A stretch of DNA of 48,049 nt from Arthrobacter sp. Its GTDB lineage: Bacteria; Actinomycetota; Actinomycetes; Actinomycetales; Micrococcaceae. The position numbers and the translations under genes were made by a program. The stretch is taken from the NCBI GenBank assembly GCA_029257465.1, contig JARIBG010000005.1, positions 1-48,049 of the forward strand. Reading direction: 5' to 3'. Positions 24,631 to 32,532 of the stretch are shown one piece after another; the first letter of the stretch is position 1, and every line of letters begins with the position of its first letter. The notes under the pieces are model-generated. The model made no database searches. It was not told where the DNA came from and worked only from the letters and a program-made list of their open reading frames with translations.

Positions 24631-24878
24631 ACGCGGGGTTCCCACGGGTCCAGGACGGCTTGATCGAGCAGGGTGCGATCGCGCTCCCAGTCCGGGTCGC
24701 CCCGACCTGCGAATGCATCGGCGATGTTCTCCCACCGTTGCCACCGCTTCGGAGTAGCAGGGATGATGCGGGCGGCGAGGCGCCCGGACACGGTGATCTC
24801 GATCTCCTCGCCGCTTTCGGCCCGACGCACTAGCTCAGAGGCGTCCTGTCGTAATTCGCGCAGCCCGACGGTTTCCAT
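24627..24878 (-). CDS. Phd/YefM-type antitoxin
   Basis: An 83-residue antitoxin. METVGLRELRQDASELVRRA, followed by GEEIEITVSGRLAARIIP, is the prevent-host-death/YefM fold that binds DNA as a dimer; the C-terminal ~30 residues would wrap the toxin. The ATG at 24878 is 6 nt after the -10 hexamer TACTAT. The stop overlaps the toxin start. Autoregulation through the palindrome at 24889-24902 is likely. Confidence 0.92.
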   Translation of the reverse strand: METVGLRELRQDASELVRRAESGEEIEITVSGRLAARIIPATPKRWQRWENIADAFAGRGDPDWERDRTLLDQAVLDPWEPRV

Positions 24879-24884
24879 CGGCCA

Positions 24885-24902
24885 ATAGTAGCACTTGTGC
24901 TA
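24885..24902 (-). promoter_or_regulatory. TA promoter with overlapping palindromic operator
   Basis: Minus-strand TACTAT (24890-24885) lies 6 nt from the antitoxin ATG. The perfect palindrome TAGCAC-2 nt-GTGCTA (24889-24902) overlaps its upstream edge, so bound antitoxin would occlude the polymerase. Confidence 0.7.
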
Positions 24903-25019
24903 TCGCGGCTGTGATCGCTGCGGTAGACCCGGGCGGTGTAAGTCGGCACTGGCGGGGCGGCTCCGACCGAGTGCACGCCTGGGTCAGCGACGATCGCGCG
25001 ACGGTGCTCGGCGCCTGAC

Positions 25020-25445
25020 TCAGGCGCTCGGCGTCGTGTCCCATGGGTTGAGGCAGAGGACGCCGAGGGGCTCGAAGTGTCTGGTGTTCCGCGTCGCGAT
25101 GGTCATTCCTAGGGACTGGGCTACGGCGGCGATGAGGGCGTCGTCGAACGGTGTATGCTCCGGTACCCGATACCCTGCGAGAACCCGGGCCGCCGCGAGG
25201 TCGAAGGACAGCACTCGGTCGGCGAACGCGGGCAGGACGTTCTCCGTGAACCAGCGGCGCAGCACCTTCCCCTGCGCGGCGTCCGATCGCTCCCGGGCGA
25301 TCACCCCTCGCTCGATCTCCGCGATGGTGAAGGCTGAGACGAACTGGTCACCGAGGGGAACCGATGCGGCCCACACCTCGACGGGCCGGTTGCGGCCGCG
25401 GACGCGCAGCGCAGAGACGACGTTGGTGTCCAGGACGTACTTCAC
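25020..25445 (-). CDS. PIN-domain toxin of a second type II TA module (FitB/VapC-like)
   Basis: A 141-residue PIN-domain toxin. [11 protein letters not shown] carries the first Asp, [12 protein letters not shown] the Glu, [15 protein letters not shown] the second Asp, and [13 protein letters not shown] is the usual end motif of the FitB/VapC branch. The ATG at 25445 overlaps the upstream antitoxin stop (ATGA). It is unrelated to the neighbouring toxin beyond the fold, so this is a separate module rather than a duplication. Confidence 0.92.
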   Translation of the reverse strand: MKYVLDTNVVSALRVRGRNRPVEVWAASVPLGDQFVSAFTIAEIERGVIARERSDAAQGKVLRRWFTENVLPAFADRVLSFDLAAARVLAGYRVPEHTPFDDALIAAVAQSLGMTIATRNTRHFEPLGVLCLNPWDTTPSA

Positions 25446-25669
25446 AGATCTGCCGAGCGGGCCGTCAGTCCGAGGCGGTCTGGTTCGAAGTCGATGTCGG
25501 CACCGTCGTCGGTTCCCAGAAGGTCGACGATGGTGACGGGCTCGTCCTCCAGGGCCCTGGTGAGCATCTCGCGCACCTCAGCCTCCACCGAGCGGTGACG
25601 CACTTTGGCACGCGCGCGCAGCGCGGCCTTGGTTCCCGCAGGAAGGTTGCGGATCAGAATCTGTTCCAT
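25442..25669 (-). CDS. FitA-like ribbon-helix-helix antitoxin
   Basis: A 75-residue antitoxin. [20 protein letters not shown], followed by [16 protein letters not shown], is the FitA/Arc ribbon-helix-helix fold; the acidic C-terminal part ([14 protein letters not shown]) should neutralise the toxin. The ATG at 25669 is preferred over an in-frame start at 25777 because AAGGTGG lies 8 nt upstream and the family begins here. Confidence 0.9.
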   Translation of the reverse strand: MEQILIRNLPAGTKAALRARAKVRHRSVEAEVREMLTRALEDEPVTIVDLLGTDDGADIDFEPDRLGLTARSADL

Positions 25670-25683
25670 AGGTGACCACCTTC

Positions 25684-25703
25684 GATATCGATTCCACGAT
25701 ATC
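25684..25703. promoter_or_regulatory. Palindromic operator candidate of the second TA operon
   Basis: GATATCG-6 nt-CGATATC, perfect 7-bp arms, lies 15 nt upstream of the antitoxin ATG. Ribbon-helix-helix antitoxins of the FitA type bind inverted repeats of this layout. Confidence 0.65.
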
Positions 25704-25819
25704 AGTGCCGGATCGGATCGCTCTGACAACAGCAGAGCGGCCTTCGAAGGACCGCACCGCGCCGGTCGTCCGAGCACGCAGTGCTGGTCGCAGGCTTCAA
25801 TCCATAGGAGAGTTGATCC

Positions 25820-27160
25820 ATGGCGAAGGCGAACGCAACGGACTTGGATCCGACCAATGGATCCGCGAGGGACAAGCGCGAGGAACCAGGGGCCGGGCGG
25901 GTACGGCAGAATGCGATCTACCGAGCGGGAGTGCTGGGGCGAACGCCTATCGTGCCCACCGACTTCGCAACGCTCGAGCGGCGTGCACGCCGCAGGATGT
26001 CGGCGAAGGCCTGGGCCTACACGGCCGGAGGTGCGGGGGACGGTTCCACCATGCAGGCCAACCGGGAGGCATTCGAGCGGTGGAGGATCGTTCCGCGGGT
26101 CCTGCGCGACGTCTCCCGCCGCGACATCAGTGTGGAGCTCTTCGGCCGACGGATTCCCGCACCGGTCCTACTGGCACCCCTCGGGGCCTCCGACCTGGTC
26201 CACCCCGAGGCTGATAGGGCTATCGCCCAGGCTGCCGCGGAGCTGGGTGTGCCCTACATCCTCTCGAACCAGGCAGGGGTTCCGATGGAGGAGTGCGCTG
26301 CTGTGATGGGATCAGCCCCGCGCTGGTTCCAGCTGTACTGGAGCAAGGACGACAGGCTCGTGGACAGCCTGCTGGAGCGGGCAGACAGCATCGGCGCCGA
26401 CGCCGTCGTCGTCACCCTCGATACGCAGATGCTCGGGTGGCGTCCCATGGATCTCAACCTGGGCTCGCTGCCGTTCAGCCAGGGACAGGGAATTGCCCAG
26501 TACACCGCCGACCAGACGTTCCTGCAGATCGTTCGAGAACGACTCACCGCAGCAAGGGCTGCGGGTATCAAGGACACGGCCGACGTCACTCTCGGGTCCA
26601 TCAGGACCCTGGTGAACATCAGCAGACGCTTCCCCGGCAAGTTCCTGGACAACCTGCGCTCACCCGTTCCACGGGTAGCCGTCGAGACATTCCTGGACAT
26701 TTACTCACGCCCCTCACTGACCTGGGAGGACCTGGCCACCCTTCGGAACCGCACCGACCTGCCCATCGTCCTCAAGGGTGTGCTCCACCCCGACGACGCC
26801 CGGCGGGCGCTGGACATCGGCGTCGACGGAATCATGGTCTCCAATCACGGCGGACGCCAGGTCGGCGGCAGCATCGCGTCCCTGGATGCGCTCGAGGGTA
26901 TCGCCGGTGCTGTCAACGGCAGTGCCACTGTGCTGTTCGACAGCGGCATCCGCACCGGCGCGGACATCTTCAAGGCGCTCGCCCTGGGTGCGGACGCAGT
27001 GACCGTCGGTCGTCCCTACCTGTACGGGTTGGCGTTGAACGGCGCCCAGGGAGCGCGCGACGTCGTCGCCGACCTCATCGCGGAATTCGATCTCACGCTC
27101 GGGCTGGCCGGGCATGTTTCTGCCGGAGAGATCACGATGGAGAGCTTGAGCAGCCGCTGA
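25820..27160 (+). CDS. FMN-dependent alpha-hydroxy-acid oxidase, lactate 2-monooxygenase-like
   Basis: A 446-residue member of the FMN-dependent alpha-hydroxy-acid oxidising family, most like lactate 2-monooxygenases, which turn L-lactate into acetate, CO2 and water. A ~45-residue polar N-terminal extension precedes the TIM-barrel: YTAGGAGDGSTMQANREAF, PVLLAPLGA, YILSNQAG, FQLYWSKD, VVTLDTQMLGWRP, then the FMN-site Lys in PIVLKGV and the catalytic His in VSNHGGRQVGGS, and GADAVTVGRPYLYGLA. The substrate is inferred; related oxidases use other 2-hydroxy acids. AGGAGAG is 7 nt before the ATG. No lactate transporter or regulator is adjacent; it sits alone beside the TA modules. Confidence 0.88.
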   Translation: MAKANATDLDPTNGSARDKREEPGAGRVRQNAIYRAGVLGRTPIVPTDFATLERRARRRMSAKAWAYTAGGAGDGSTMQANREAFERWRIVPRVLRDVSRRDISVELFGRRIPAPVLLAPLGASDLVHPEADRAIAQAAAELGVPYILSNQAGVPMEECAAVMGSAPRWFQLYWSKDDRLVDSLLERADSIGADAVVVTLDTQMLGWRPMDLNLGSLPFSQGQGIAQYTADQTFLQIVRERLTAARAAGIKDTADVTLGSIRTLVNISRRFPGKFLDNLRSPVPRVAVETFLDIYSRPSLTWEDLATLRNRTDLPIVLKGVLHPDDARRALDIGVDGIMVSNHGGRQVGGSIASLDALEGIAGAVNGSATVLFDSGIRTGADIFKALALGADAVTVGRPYLYGLALNGAQGARDVVADLIAEFDLTLGLAGHVSAGEITMESLSSR

Positions 27161-27202
27161 CGCAGGTTCGGCTGCCATGGGTGTGGCCCCTCATGTGACT
27201 CC

Positions 27203-27223
27203 TGATGCACTGTTCCGGCATCA
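27203..27223. terminator. Short hairpin between convergent genes
   Basis: TGATGC-9 nt-GCATCA lies between the hydroxy-acid oxidase stop and the DUF1697 stop, which it includes. It is a weak but well-placed termination candidate. Confidence 0.4.
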
Positions 27224-27742
27224 AGAGGTGAGCTGCACGAGTTTCGCGACGGTGTTGGCATTGCGGGCAGTGCCGATCACACCGAGCCTCTTCTCGAACC
27301 AGGTGGACTGGAGTTTCGACGTCGCCACGGAATCGGCGTACCGCACGAACACCTCCCTGCCGTCCACCACGAACAGATCAGGGGTGCCGCTGTCCGGGTC
27401 CAGGACAGCGCCGGAGCGGGGTAGTTCGTTGAGGAACACCGTCATCACCCAGCGGCCCTCCTGCGTTCCGACGAACGGGTTGCGGCGCTCGGCGGCGGCG
27501 AGCTGTCGGTGGGATCGTACGATCACGGGCAGGTCGTGACCGAAGCTTTCCTGGACGGCACGCCTGACGAGCTCGGCGCACGCTGAGGCCGAACGGCCCT
27601 CGGGTTCGAAGACGACGTTCCCCGCGACCTGCAGGGTCGTGACCCCTTCGAGTCCCGCGTCCTCCAGCGCCGAGCGCAGGGCGGGCATCCGCAGGGCAGT
27701 GGGTCCTCCCACCCCTCGGATCAGCGCGACCGACGTCGACAT
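27221..27742 (-). CDS. DUF1697 family protein
   Basis: A 173-residue protein with the DUF1697 pattern: VALIRGVGGPTALRMPALRS, a central TLQVAGNVVFEPEG and AELVRRAVQESFGHDLPVIV, and a C-terminal TARNANTVAKL. The fold is thought to be ferredoxin-like; no activity is established. The ATG at 27742 is used because TATGCT lies 6 nt upstream (leaderless); the longer in-frame reading to 27832 runs through the promoter. Confidence 0.9.
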   Translation of the reverse strand: MSTSVALIRGVGGPTALRMPALRSALEDAGLEGVTTLQVAGNVVFEPEGRSASACAELVRRAVQESFGHDLPVIVRSHRQLAAAERRNPFVGTQEGRWVMTVFLNELPRSGAVLDPDSGTPDLFVVDGREVFVRYADSVATSKLQSTWFEKRLGVIGTARNANTVAKLVQLTS

Positions 27743-27748
27743 GGCGAC

Positions 27749-27754
27749 AGCATA
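27749..27754 (-). promoter_or_regulatory. -10 element of the DUF1697 gene, leaderless
   Basis: Minus-strand TATGCT is 6 nt before the ATG at 27742. Confidence 0.55.
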
Positions 27755-27815
27755 GCCGCGGGGTGTCACAGTCCGGCAGGCAGTCCGGTGGTGTCGCACG
27801 GTACATGAGCCCCGC

Positions 27816-28607
27816 TCAGCCGACGATTGCATCCTGTGGCGTCACGCACGGTGTGCGTGGGGCATCGTCCGGTGAAGCAGCCGGGGCGCTCGCTGCATCC
27901 ACGGCGCTCCTGTCCTCCACAGCGGCTCGAAGCACCGGCCAGTCGCGCTCGATGACGGCGTCGGGTTCCGTCCGCCGGAGGTACTCCTCGAAGTTCGCCG
28001 CCTGGTGAGCGGCCCAGACAACGAGTGAGGCATGGAGCTCTGCTGCGGGTTTGCGGAGGAAGGCGTACCGGTCGGCCAGGATCCAGCCGACCCGCAGGGT
28101 CGCCAGGACGTCCGCCGCAGAGGTGTGGGCGTTCTCGAAGCCGGCGCCGTAGAACTCGCACACGGCCGTGAGCGTGCGCTTGCCGCGGCGATACCGATCG
28201 GCCTGCTTGTCCATGATGTACGGGTCGATCACGGGGGAGGGGTCGGGCATGTCGACGTCGTGGCGCAGGCCCTCCCGCACGAGCACCGTGAAGTCGTAGC
28301 CTGCGTTGTAGGCCAGCACGGGCACGCCGTCGTCGAACAGTCGTGTCAGGACGGCGGCGATACCCTGTACCACCTCGGCCACCGGAAGACCGTGGGTCCG
28401 GGCGTGCTCCGTGGTGATCCCGTGGATCGCCGCTGCGCCCTCCGGGATCTCGACGCCGGGATCGGCCAGCCACTCGTGGTGCTCGAGGATCTCACCGTCA
28501 CCGTCCACCAGGATGATGGTCGCGGTGACGATGCGGGCGCTCAACGGATCGCGGCCCGTCGTCTCGAGGTCGAAGGCCGCCCGTGGTTCCTCGTGCCAGC
28601 TCGTCAT
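27816..28607 (-). CDS. DEDDh 3'-5' exonuclease (DnaQ-like)
   Basis: A 263-residue exonuclease-domain protein resembling the DNA polymerase III epsilon subunit. The DEDDh residues can be placed: Asp and Glu in AFDLETTGRD (Exo I), Asp in LAYNAGYDFTVL (Exo II), and His and Asp in AHTSAADVLATL (Exo III). The ~80-residue tail after the domain is acidic and variable. It probably trims DNA or RNA 3' ends in repair or RNA turnover. The ATG at 28607 is 6 nt downstream of TAGCGT. It shares a 77-bp divergent promoter region with the alkyltransferase-like gene. Confidence 0.92.
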   Translation of the reverse strand: MTSWHEEPRAAFDLETTGRDPLSARIVTATIILVDGDGEILEHHEWLADPGVEIPEGAAAIHGITTEHARTHGLPVAEVVQGIAAVLTRLFDDGVPVLAYNAGYDFTVLVREGLRHDVDMPDPSPVIDPYIMDKQADRYRRGKRTLTAVCEFYGAGFENAHTSAADVLATLRVGWILADRYAFLRKPAAELHASLVVWAAHQAANFEEYLRRTEPDAVIERDWPVLRAAVEDRSAVDAASAPAASPDDAPRTPCVTPQDAIVG

Positions 28608-28613
28608 GACTTC

Positions 28614-28677
28614 ACGCTACCGGCGGGGTCCGACCAATCAGCAGTACCGCTCCGCCGGAGGTCGCGACGCCTAGTGT
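28614..28677. promoter_or_regulatory. Divergent leaderless promoters, exonuclease and ATL genes
   Basis: Minus strand: TAGCGT at 28619-28614, 6 nt before the exonuclease ATG (28607). Plus strand: TAGTGT at 28672-28677, 7 nt before the ATL ATG (28685). The whole intergenic space is 77 bp, so the two promoters are nearly back to back. Confidence 0.55.
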
Positions 28678-28684
28678 TGAGCGC

Positions 28685-29119
28685 ATGAGATCTTCAGCTA
28701 GGGACCACGGTGGGGCCTCGGCAGGACGCCCCGCACCGCGGATGGACCCGGACGCCTACGCGTGGGCGGTCCTGACTGTGACCGGCATGATTCCGTGTGG
28801 GCGCGTGCTGACGTCCGGGGACATCGCAGAGCTGCTCGGCTGCGGTGGTCCACGGCAGGTCGGCCGCGCGCTGTCGCACAGTACGCGGGAGGTTCCGTGG
28901 TGGCGGGTGCTGCGCGCCGGAGGGTTCGCAGCGAACGGACTCGCCCTGCGTGCCAGAGCGCACTACGACGACGAGGGTACGCCGCTACGGGTTCCCTGCG
29001 ACTCGGCCGGTCCCGAGGATTATCGCGTGGAGCTCGCCGGCGCCCGGTGGTGGCCCACGACGGCGGAGCAGACCGTCATCGCGAACCTCGGTGCAACCCT
29101 GCGATCCACGCAGAAGTAG
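28685..29119 (+). CDS. Alkyltransferase-like protein (MGMT/Ogt DNA-binding domain, no catalytic Cys)
   Basis: A 144-residue protein of the MGMT/Ada C-terminal-domain family. IPCGRVLTSGDIAELLG, GPRQVGRALS and the ARG-finger helix are present, but the PCHR active-site Cys is replaced by Trp (VPWWRVLRAGG). This is the hallmark of ATL proteins, which bind O6-alkylguanine and hand it to nucleotide excision repair without transferring the alkyl group. The C-terminal part (YRVELAGARWWPT) is a lineage-specific addition. The ATG is fixed by a leaderless -10. It is followed by the AdnAB genes, the usual actinobacterial order. Confidence 0.9.
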   Translation: MRSSARDHGGASAGRPAPRMDPDAYAWAVLTVTGMIPCGRVLTSGDIAELLGCGGPRQVGRALSHSTREVPWWRVLRAGGFAANGLALRARAHYDDEGTPLRVPCDSAGPEDYRVELAGARWWPTTAEQTVIANLGATLRSTQK

Positions 29120-29190
29120 TTCCCGACACGAGCGTCGGGGTCCGTGGCCGCCAGATGCTCATTGTCCGTGGAGTGTGGTGGGCTTGACCC

Positions 29191-32100
29191 ATGACCAGCA
29201 CCGTCCATGACGCTCCCGCTCTGCCCTCCGGTGACGAACGGGACGGAGCAGCACAGGAGCTGACGAGCGGCTACGACGGCGTCCTCGCGTCGCTGCTGCA
29301 GCTGACCGGGCAGGTCCTCGTCCTCGGCGCCCCGGGGAGCGGTAAGTCCTCCCTGCTCACCGATCTGGCCGTCCGCCGGATCGAGGCCGGGACGCTCGAC
29401 CCCGAGGGCCTGCTGGTACTCGGACCGACGCGCGCCGCCGCTACCCACCTCCGGGACGAGCTCACGGCGAAACTCGACCGCAGCATCAGCACAGCGCCCG
29501 CACGGACCTGGTCCTCCTACGCCTTCGATCTCATCCGGCGGGCCCGCGCCGAGGGGCGGATGCCGGGCATCACGCGCGCACCTCGGCTCCTCTCGGGAGC
29601 GGAGCAGGATCTCATCATCAAGGAGCTCCTCTCCGGTCACGGGCAGGACGGCGCCTCCGGTCCCTCGTGGCCGGCGAGTCTGGCCTTGGCTCTGCCCACG
29701 CGGGGCTTCCGGCAGGAGATCCGCGACCTCTTCGACCGCGTCAGTGAGTACGCGGTGTCCGCCGAGGACCTCGCGGCCTGGGGAGAGCGCTTCGACCGAC
29801 CGGACTGGAGCGCCGCCGCCGAGCTCTACCGCGAGTACCGCGACGTCCTCGATCTGCGGATGCCCGAGGCCTTCGACCCGGCAGGAATCCTCACGGCTGC
29901 GCGCGAGATCCTGGAGACCGACCGCGACTTCCTCGACCGGGAACGGGCGCGCCTGCAATTGATCCTCGTCGATGACTACCAGGAGGCCAATCCGGGCGTC
30001 CATGCTCTGCTCGGACTCATCGGCACGGGCAACGACGTCGTGATCACCGCCTGCCCTGACACCGTGGCGCAGGGGTTCCGCGGCGCGCGCCCGGATCTCA
30101 CGGGGCGCCTCTCCACGCTCTTCCGGCGTCGCGGTGGACTGACGACACTGACACTGCCGGGGTCCTGGACCCTGACCGGTCGGCTGGCGGAAGCCTGGAC
30201 CAATGTGGCAGCCCGCATCGCCACCACCGGCGTCAGCACGGCCTACCGCTCGCTCCACACCGTTCCACCAGTGGCCTCGGCAGGGGAACGCCCGGACAGC
30301 CCCGCGGACGGCGCGGCGTACGACGGCGCGGTACCGGACGGCGCGGTACCGGACGGCGCGATGAAGGACGGCGCTGCGCACGACCCAGGAGAGGTCTCCG
30401 TGCATGTGCTCGACAGTGTGTTCCACGAGCAGCGCTTCATTGCCCAGCAGGTCCTCGAGGCCCACCTGTTCGGAGGACGCAGCTTCGACGACATCGCGGT
30501 GATCGTCCGCAACGGCGCCCAGGTCTCGGCCGTGCAGCGATACCTCACCGCGCAGGGGATCGCGGTGAACGTTCCGGCGGCGGAGACAGCCATCCGGGAG
30601 GAGCCTGCCGTGCGTCCCCTCCTCGATCTCTACGCTGTCGCTGTGGGACGCGCCGAGCTGGACACCGAGGTGTGCATCTCCCTGCTCACCTCGAGGATCG
30701 GCGGAGCCGGCAGCCTCGAGCTACGGCGCCTGCGCCAACAGCTACGGCGCACCGAACTCCAGCGTGGGGGAGGTCGCACGAGCGATGAGCTGCTCACCAC
30801 CTTGTTCTCCGCGCCGGAGGAGATTGCGGAGCTGCACGCGGAAGGCGCGCCGGTGCGGCGACTGCACCGCATGCTGGAGGCAGGCAGGGCAGCGGCCGAC
30901 GACGTCGCCGCCGACGCCGAGACCGTCCTGTGGGCGCTGTGGTCGGCGTCCGGGCTCGCCCAGCAGTGGTCGACGGCGGCTCTGTCCGAGGGCTCTTTCT
31001 CCGCCCGAGCGGACCGGGATCTCGATGCCATGATGGCCCTGTTCACCATTGCCGAGCGCTTCGTGGAGCAGGTGCCCGGCGCCGATCCCGAGCTCTTCCT
31101 CGACTACATCCTCAACCAGGACATCCCAATGGACACGCTGGCGCAGCGCACGAGCCGGCAGGCGTCGATCTCCGTCCTCACCCCGGCCAGCGCAGCGGGT
31201 CGGCACTGGCCCATGGTGATCGTCGCCGGTGTGCAGGACGGCGTCTGGCCGAATCTGCGGCTCCGCGGCGAACTCCTCGGCTCCGGAGAGCTGCGCGCCC
31301 TGCTCGATCACGGGGAGTCCTTCCGCAGCACCCGCGACCCCGTCTCCCTGCTGCAGGACATCCGCTTCGACGAGCTGCGCACCTTCTCCCTCGCGGTATC
31401 CCGGGCCAGCCAGGTGCTGGTGTGCTGCGCCGTCTCCTCCCAGGACGAGCAGGCCTCCCCGTTCCTCGACGTGCTGGATCCCCTTCCCGCAGGAGTCGAG
31501 GCACGGGAGCGCACGGAGGTGCTGCGGCCCCTGACTCTTCGTGCGCTGGTCGCGGAGCTGCGCAGGGCGGCGCAGGATCCACAGGCGAACGCCGTACTGT
31601 CCCGTGAGGCAGCGCAGCACCTGGGCCGCATGGCGGTGACGGACCCGCCTGTACCGGGTGCCCATCCCGCGCAGTGGTGGGGGCTCGCCGAGGTGAGCAG
31701 CAACGAGCCTGTGGTGCCGGAGGACCAGCCCATCAACGTTTCGCCCTCGAAGGTGGAATCCGTGCTCGCCTCGCCGCTGAGCTGGTTCGTCTCCGCCGCC
31801 GGTGGGGAGCGGACCACGGACTTCGCCCGGTCCCTCGGGACACTCGTCCACCAGATCGCCCAGGACCTCCCCGATGCCACGGGTCAGGAGTACGTGCGGG
31901 AACTCGAGCGCCGATGGCCCCGGTTGGGGATCAGCGACAGCTGGGAGGGGCAGGCCGATTTCCGGCGGGCCGAGGGCATGGTCCGCAAGCTCGCCACCTA
32001 TGTGCTCCTGATGCGGAAGTCCGGGCGCACCCTGCAGGCCACGGAGGTCGATTTCTCCGTGGACCTCACCTCCTTCGTGGAGGGGGTCGAGCGGACCATA

Positions 32101-32532
32101 CGGCTCCGCGGGCAGATCGATCGTCTCGAGCGCGACGGCGAGGGCCGCGCCGTCGTCGTCGACCTGAAGACCGGCAGGAGCGCGCCCTCCGCTGCGGACA
32201 TCGAGCGACACCCGCAGCTCGCCGCCTATCAGACGGCCGTGGCATCCGGGGCCTTGGCACCGGAACCCGCCGAGGCGGAAAGTGAGTCACCCGGAGGAGC
32301 CTCGCTCGTCCACCTCGGGACGAAGGCGAAGGGCGTCGCGGTACAGGAGCAGCACGCGGTGGGTGCTGCGGACACCTGGGCGCGGACCATGATCGACGAC
32401 GCCGCGGCACTGATGTCCGCCGCCACCTTCGCCACCGTCCACGATCCGCGGCGCTCCGGCTTCGGCGGTACGGGCTGCCGACTGCCCGAGATCTGCCCGC
32501 TGTGCGAAGAGGGAAAGCAGGTGACGCAGTAG
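29191..32532 (+). CDS. adnA: AdnA: helicase-nuclease subunit of the AdnAB complex
   Basis: An 1113-residue UvrD-like protein with a C-terminal RecB-family nuclease domain. The AdnAB heterodimer resects double-strand breaks in actinobacteria. Walker A is GAPGSGKSS (~residues 47-55). Motif II is LVDDYQEANPG, with Asp-Asp in place of the usual Asp-Glu. A 15-bp tandem repeat encodes DGA-rich linker residues at ~371-398. The nuclease domain has LGTLVHQIAQDL, GQIDRLERDG and VVVDLKTGRSAP with QLAAYQTA. It ends in a CRLPEICPLC cysteine cluster; the first Fe-S Cys of related nucleases appears to be Ser here (ASPLSWFV). The stop shares one base with the adnB GTG. Confidence 0.88.
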   Translation: MTSTVHDAPALPSGDERDGAAQELTSGYDGVLASLLQLTGQVLVLGAPGSGKSSLLTDLAVRRIEAGTLDPEGLLVLGPTRAAATHLRDELTAKLDRSISTAPARTWSSYAFDLIRRARAEGRMPGITRAPRLLSGAEQDLIIKELLSGHGQDGASGPSWPASLALALPTRGFRQEIRDLFDRVSEYAVSAEDLAAWGERFDRPDWSAAAELYREYRDVLDLRMPEAFDPAGILTAAREILETDRDFLDRERARLQLILVDDYQEANPGVHALLGLIGTGNDVVITACPDTVAQGFRGARPDLTGRLSTLFRRRGGLTTLTLPGSWTLTGRLAEAWTNVAARIATTGVSTAYRSLHTVPPVASAGERPDSPADGAAYDGAVPDGAVPDGAMKDGAAHDPGEVSVHVLDSVFHEQRFIAQQVLEAHLFGGRSFDDIAVIVRNGAQVSAVQRYLTAQGIAVNVPAAETAIREEPAVRPLLDLYAVAVGRAELDTEVCISLLTSRIGGAGSLELRRLRQQLRRTELQRGGGRTSDELLTTLFSAPEEIAELHAEGAPVRRLHRMLEAGRAAADDVAADAETVLWALWSASGLAQQWSTAALSEGSFSARADRDLDAMMALFTIAERFVEQVPGADPELFLDYILNQDIPMDTLAQRTSRQASISVLTPASAAGRHWPMVIVAGVQDGVWPNLRLRGELLGSGELRALLDHGESFRSTRDPVSLLQDIRFDELRTFSLAVSRASQVLVCCAVSSQDEQASPFLDVLDPLPAGVEARERTEVLRPLTLRALVAELRRAAQDPQANAVLSREAAQHLGRMAVTDPPVPGAHPAQWWGLAEVSSNEPVVPEDQPINVSPSKVESVLASPLSWFVSAAGGERTTDFARSLGTLVHQIAQDLPDATGQEYVRELERRWPRLGISDSWEGQADFRRAEGMVRKLATYVLLMRKSGRTLQATEVDFSVDLTSFVEGVERTIRLRGQIDRLERDGEGRAVVVDLKTGRSAPSAADIERHPQLAAYQTAVASGALAPEPAEAESESPGGASLVHLGTKAKGVAVQEQHAVGAADTWARTMIDDAAALMSAATFATVHDPRRSGFGGTGCRLPEICPLCEEGKQVTQ
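30304..30390. repeat. 15-bp tandem repeat encoding a DGA-rich linker in adnA
   Basis: Two exact copies of gtaccggacggcgcg (30331-30345 and 30346-30360) are flanked by diverged copies on both sides. They encode DGA units (AYDGAVPDGAVPDGAMKDGA) in frame, so copy number can change without a frameshift. Confidence 0.85.

Noticed and set aside
24250-27160. TA modules plus flavoenzyme as a single defence island
   Set aside because: There are no nucleases, phage genes or shared promoters linking them; adjacency alone does not support a joint system.
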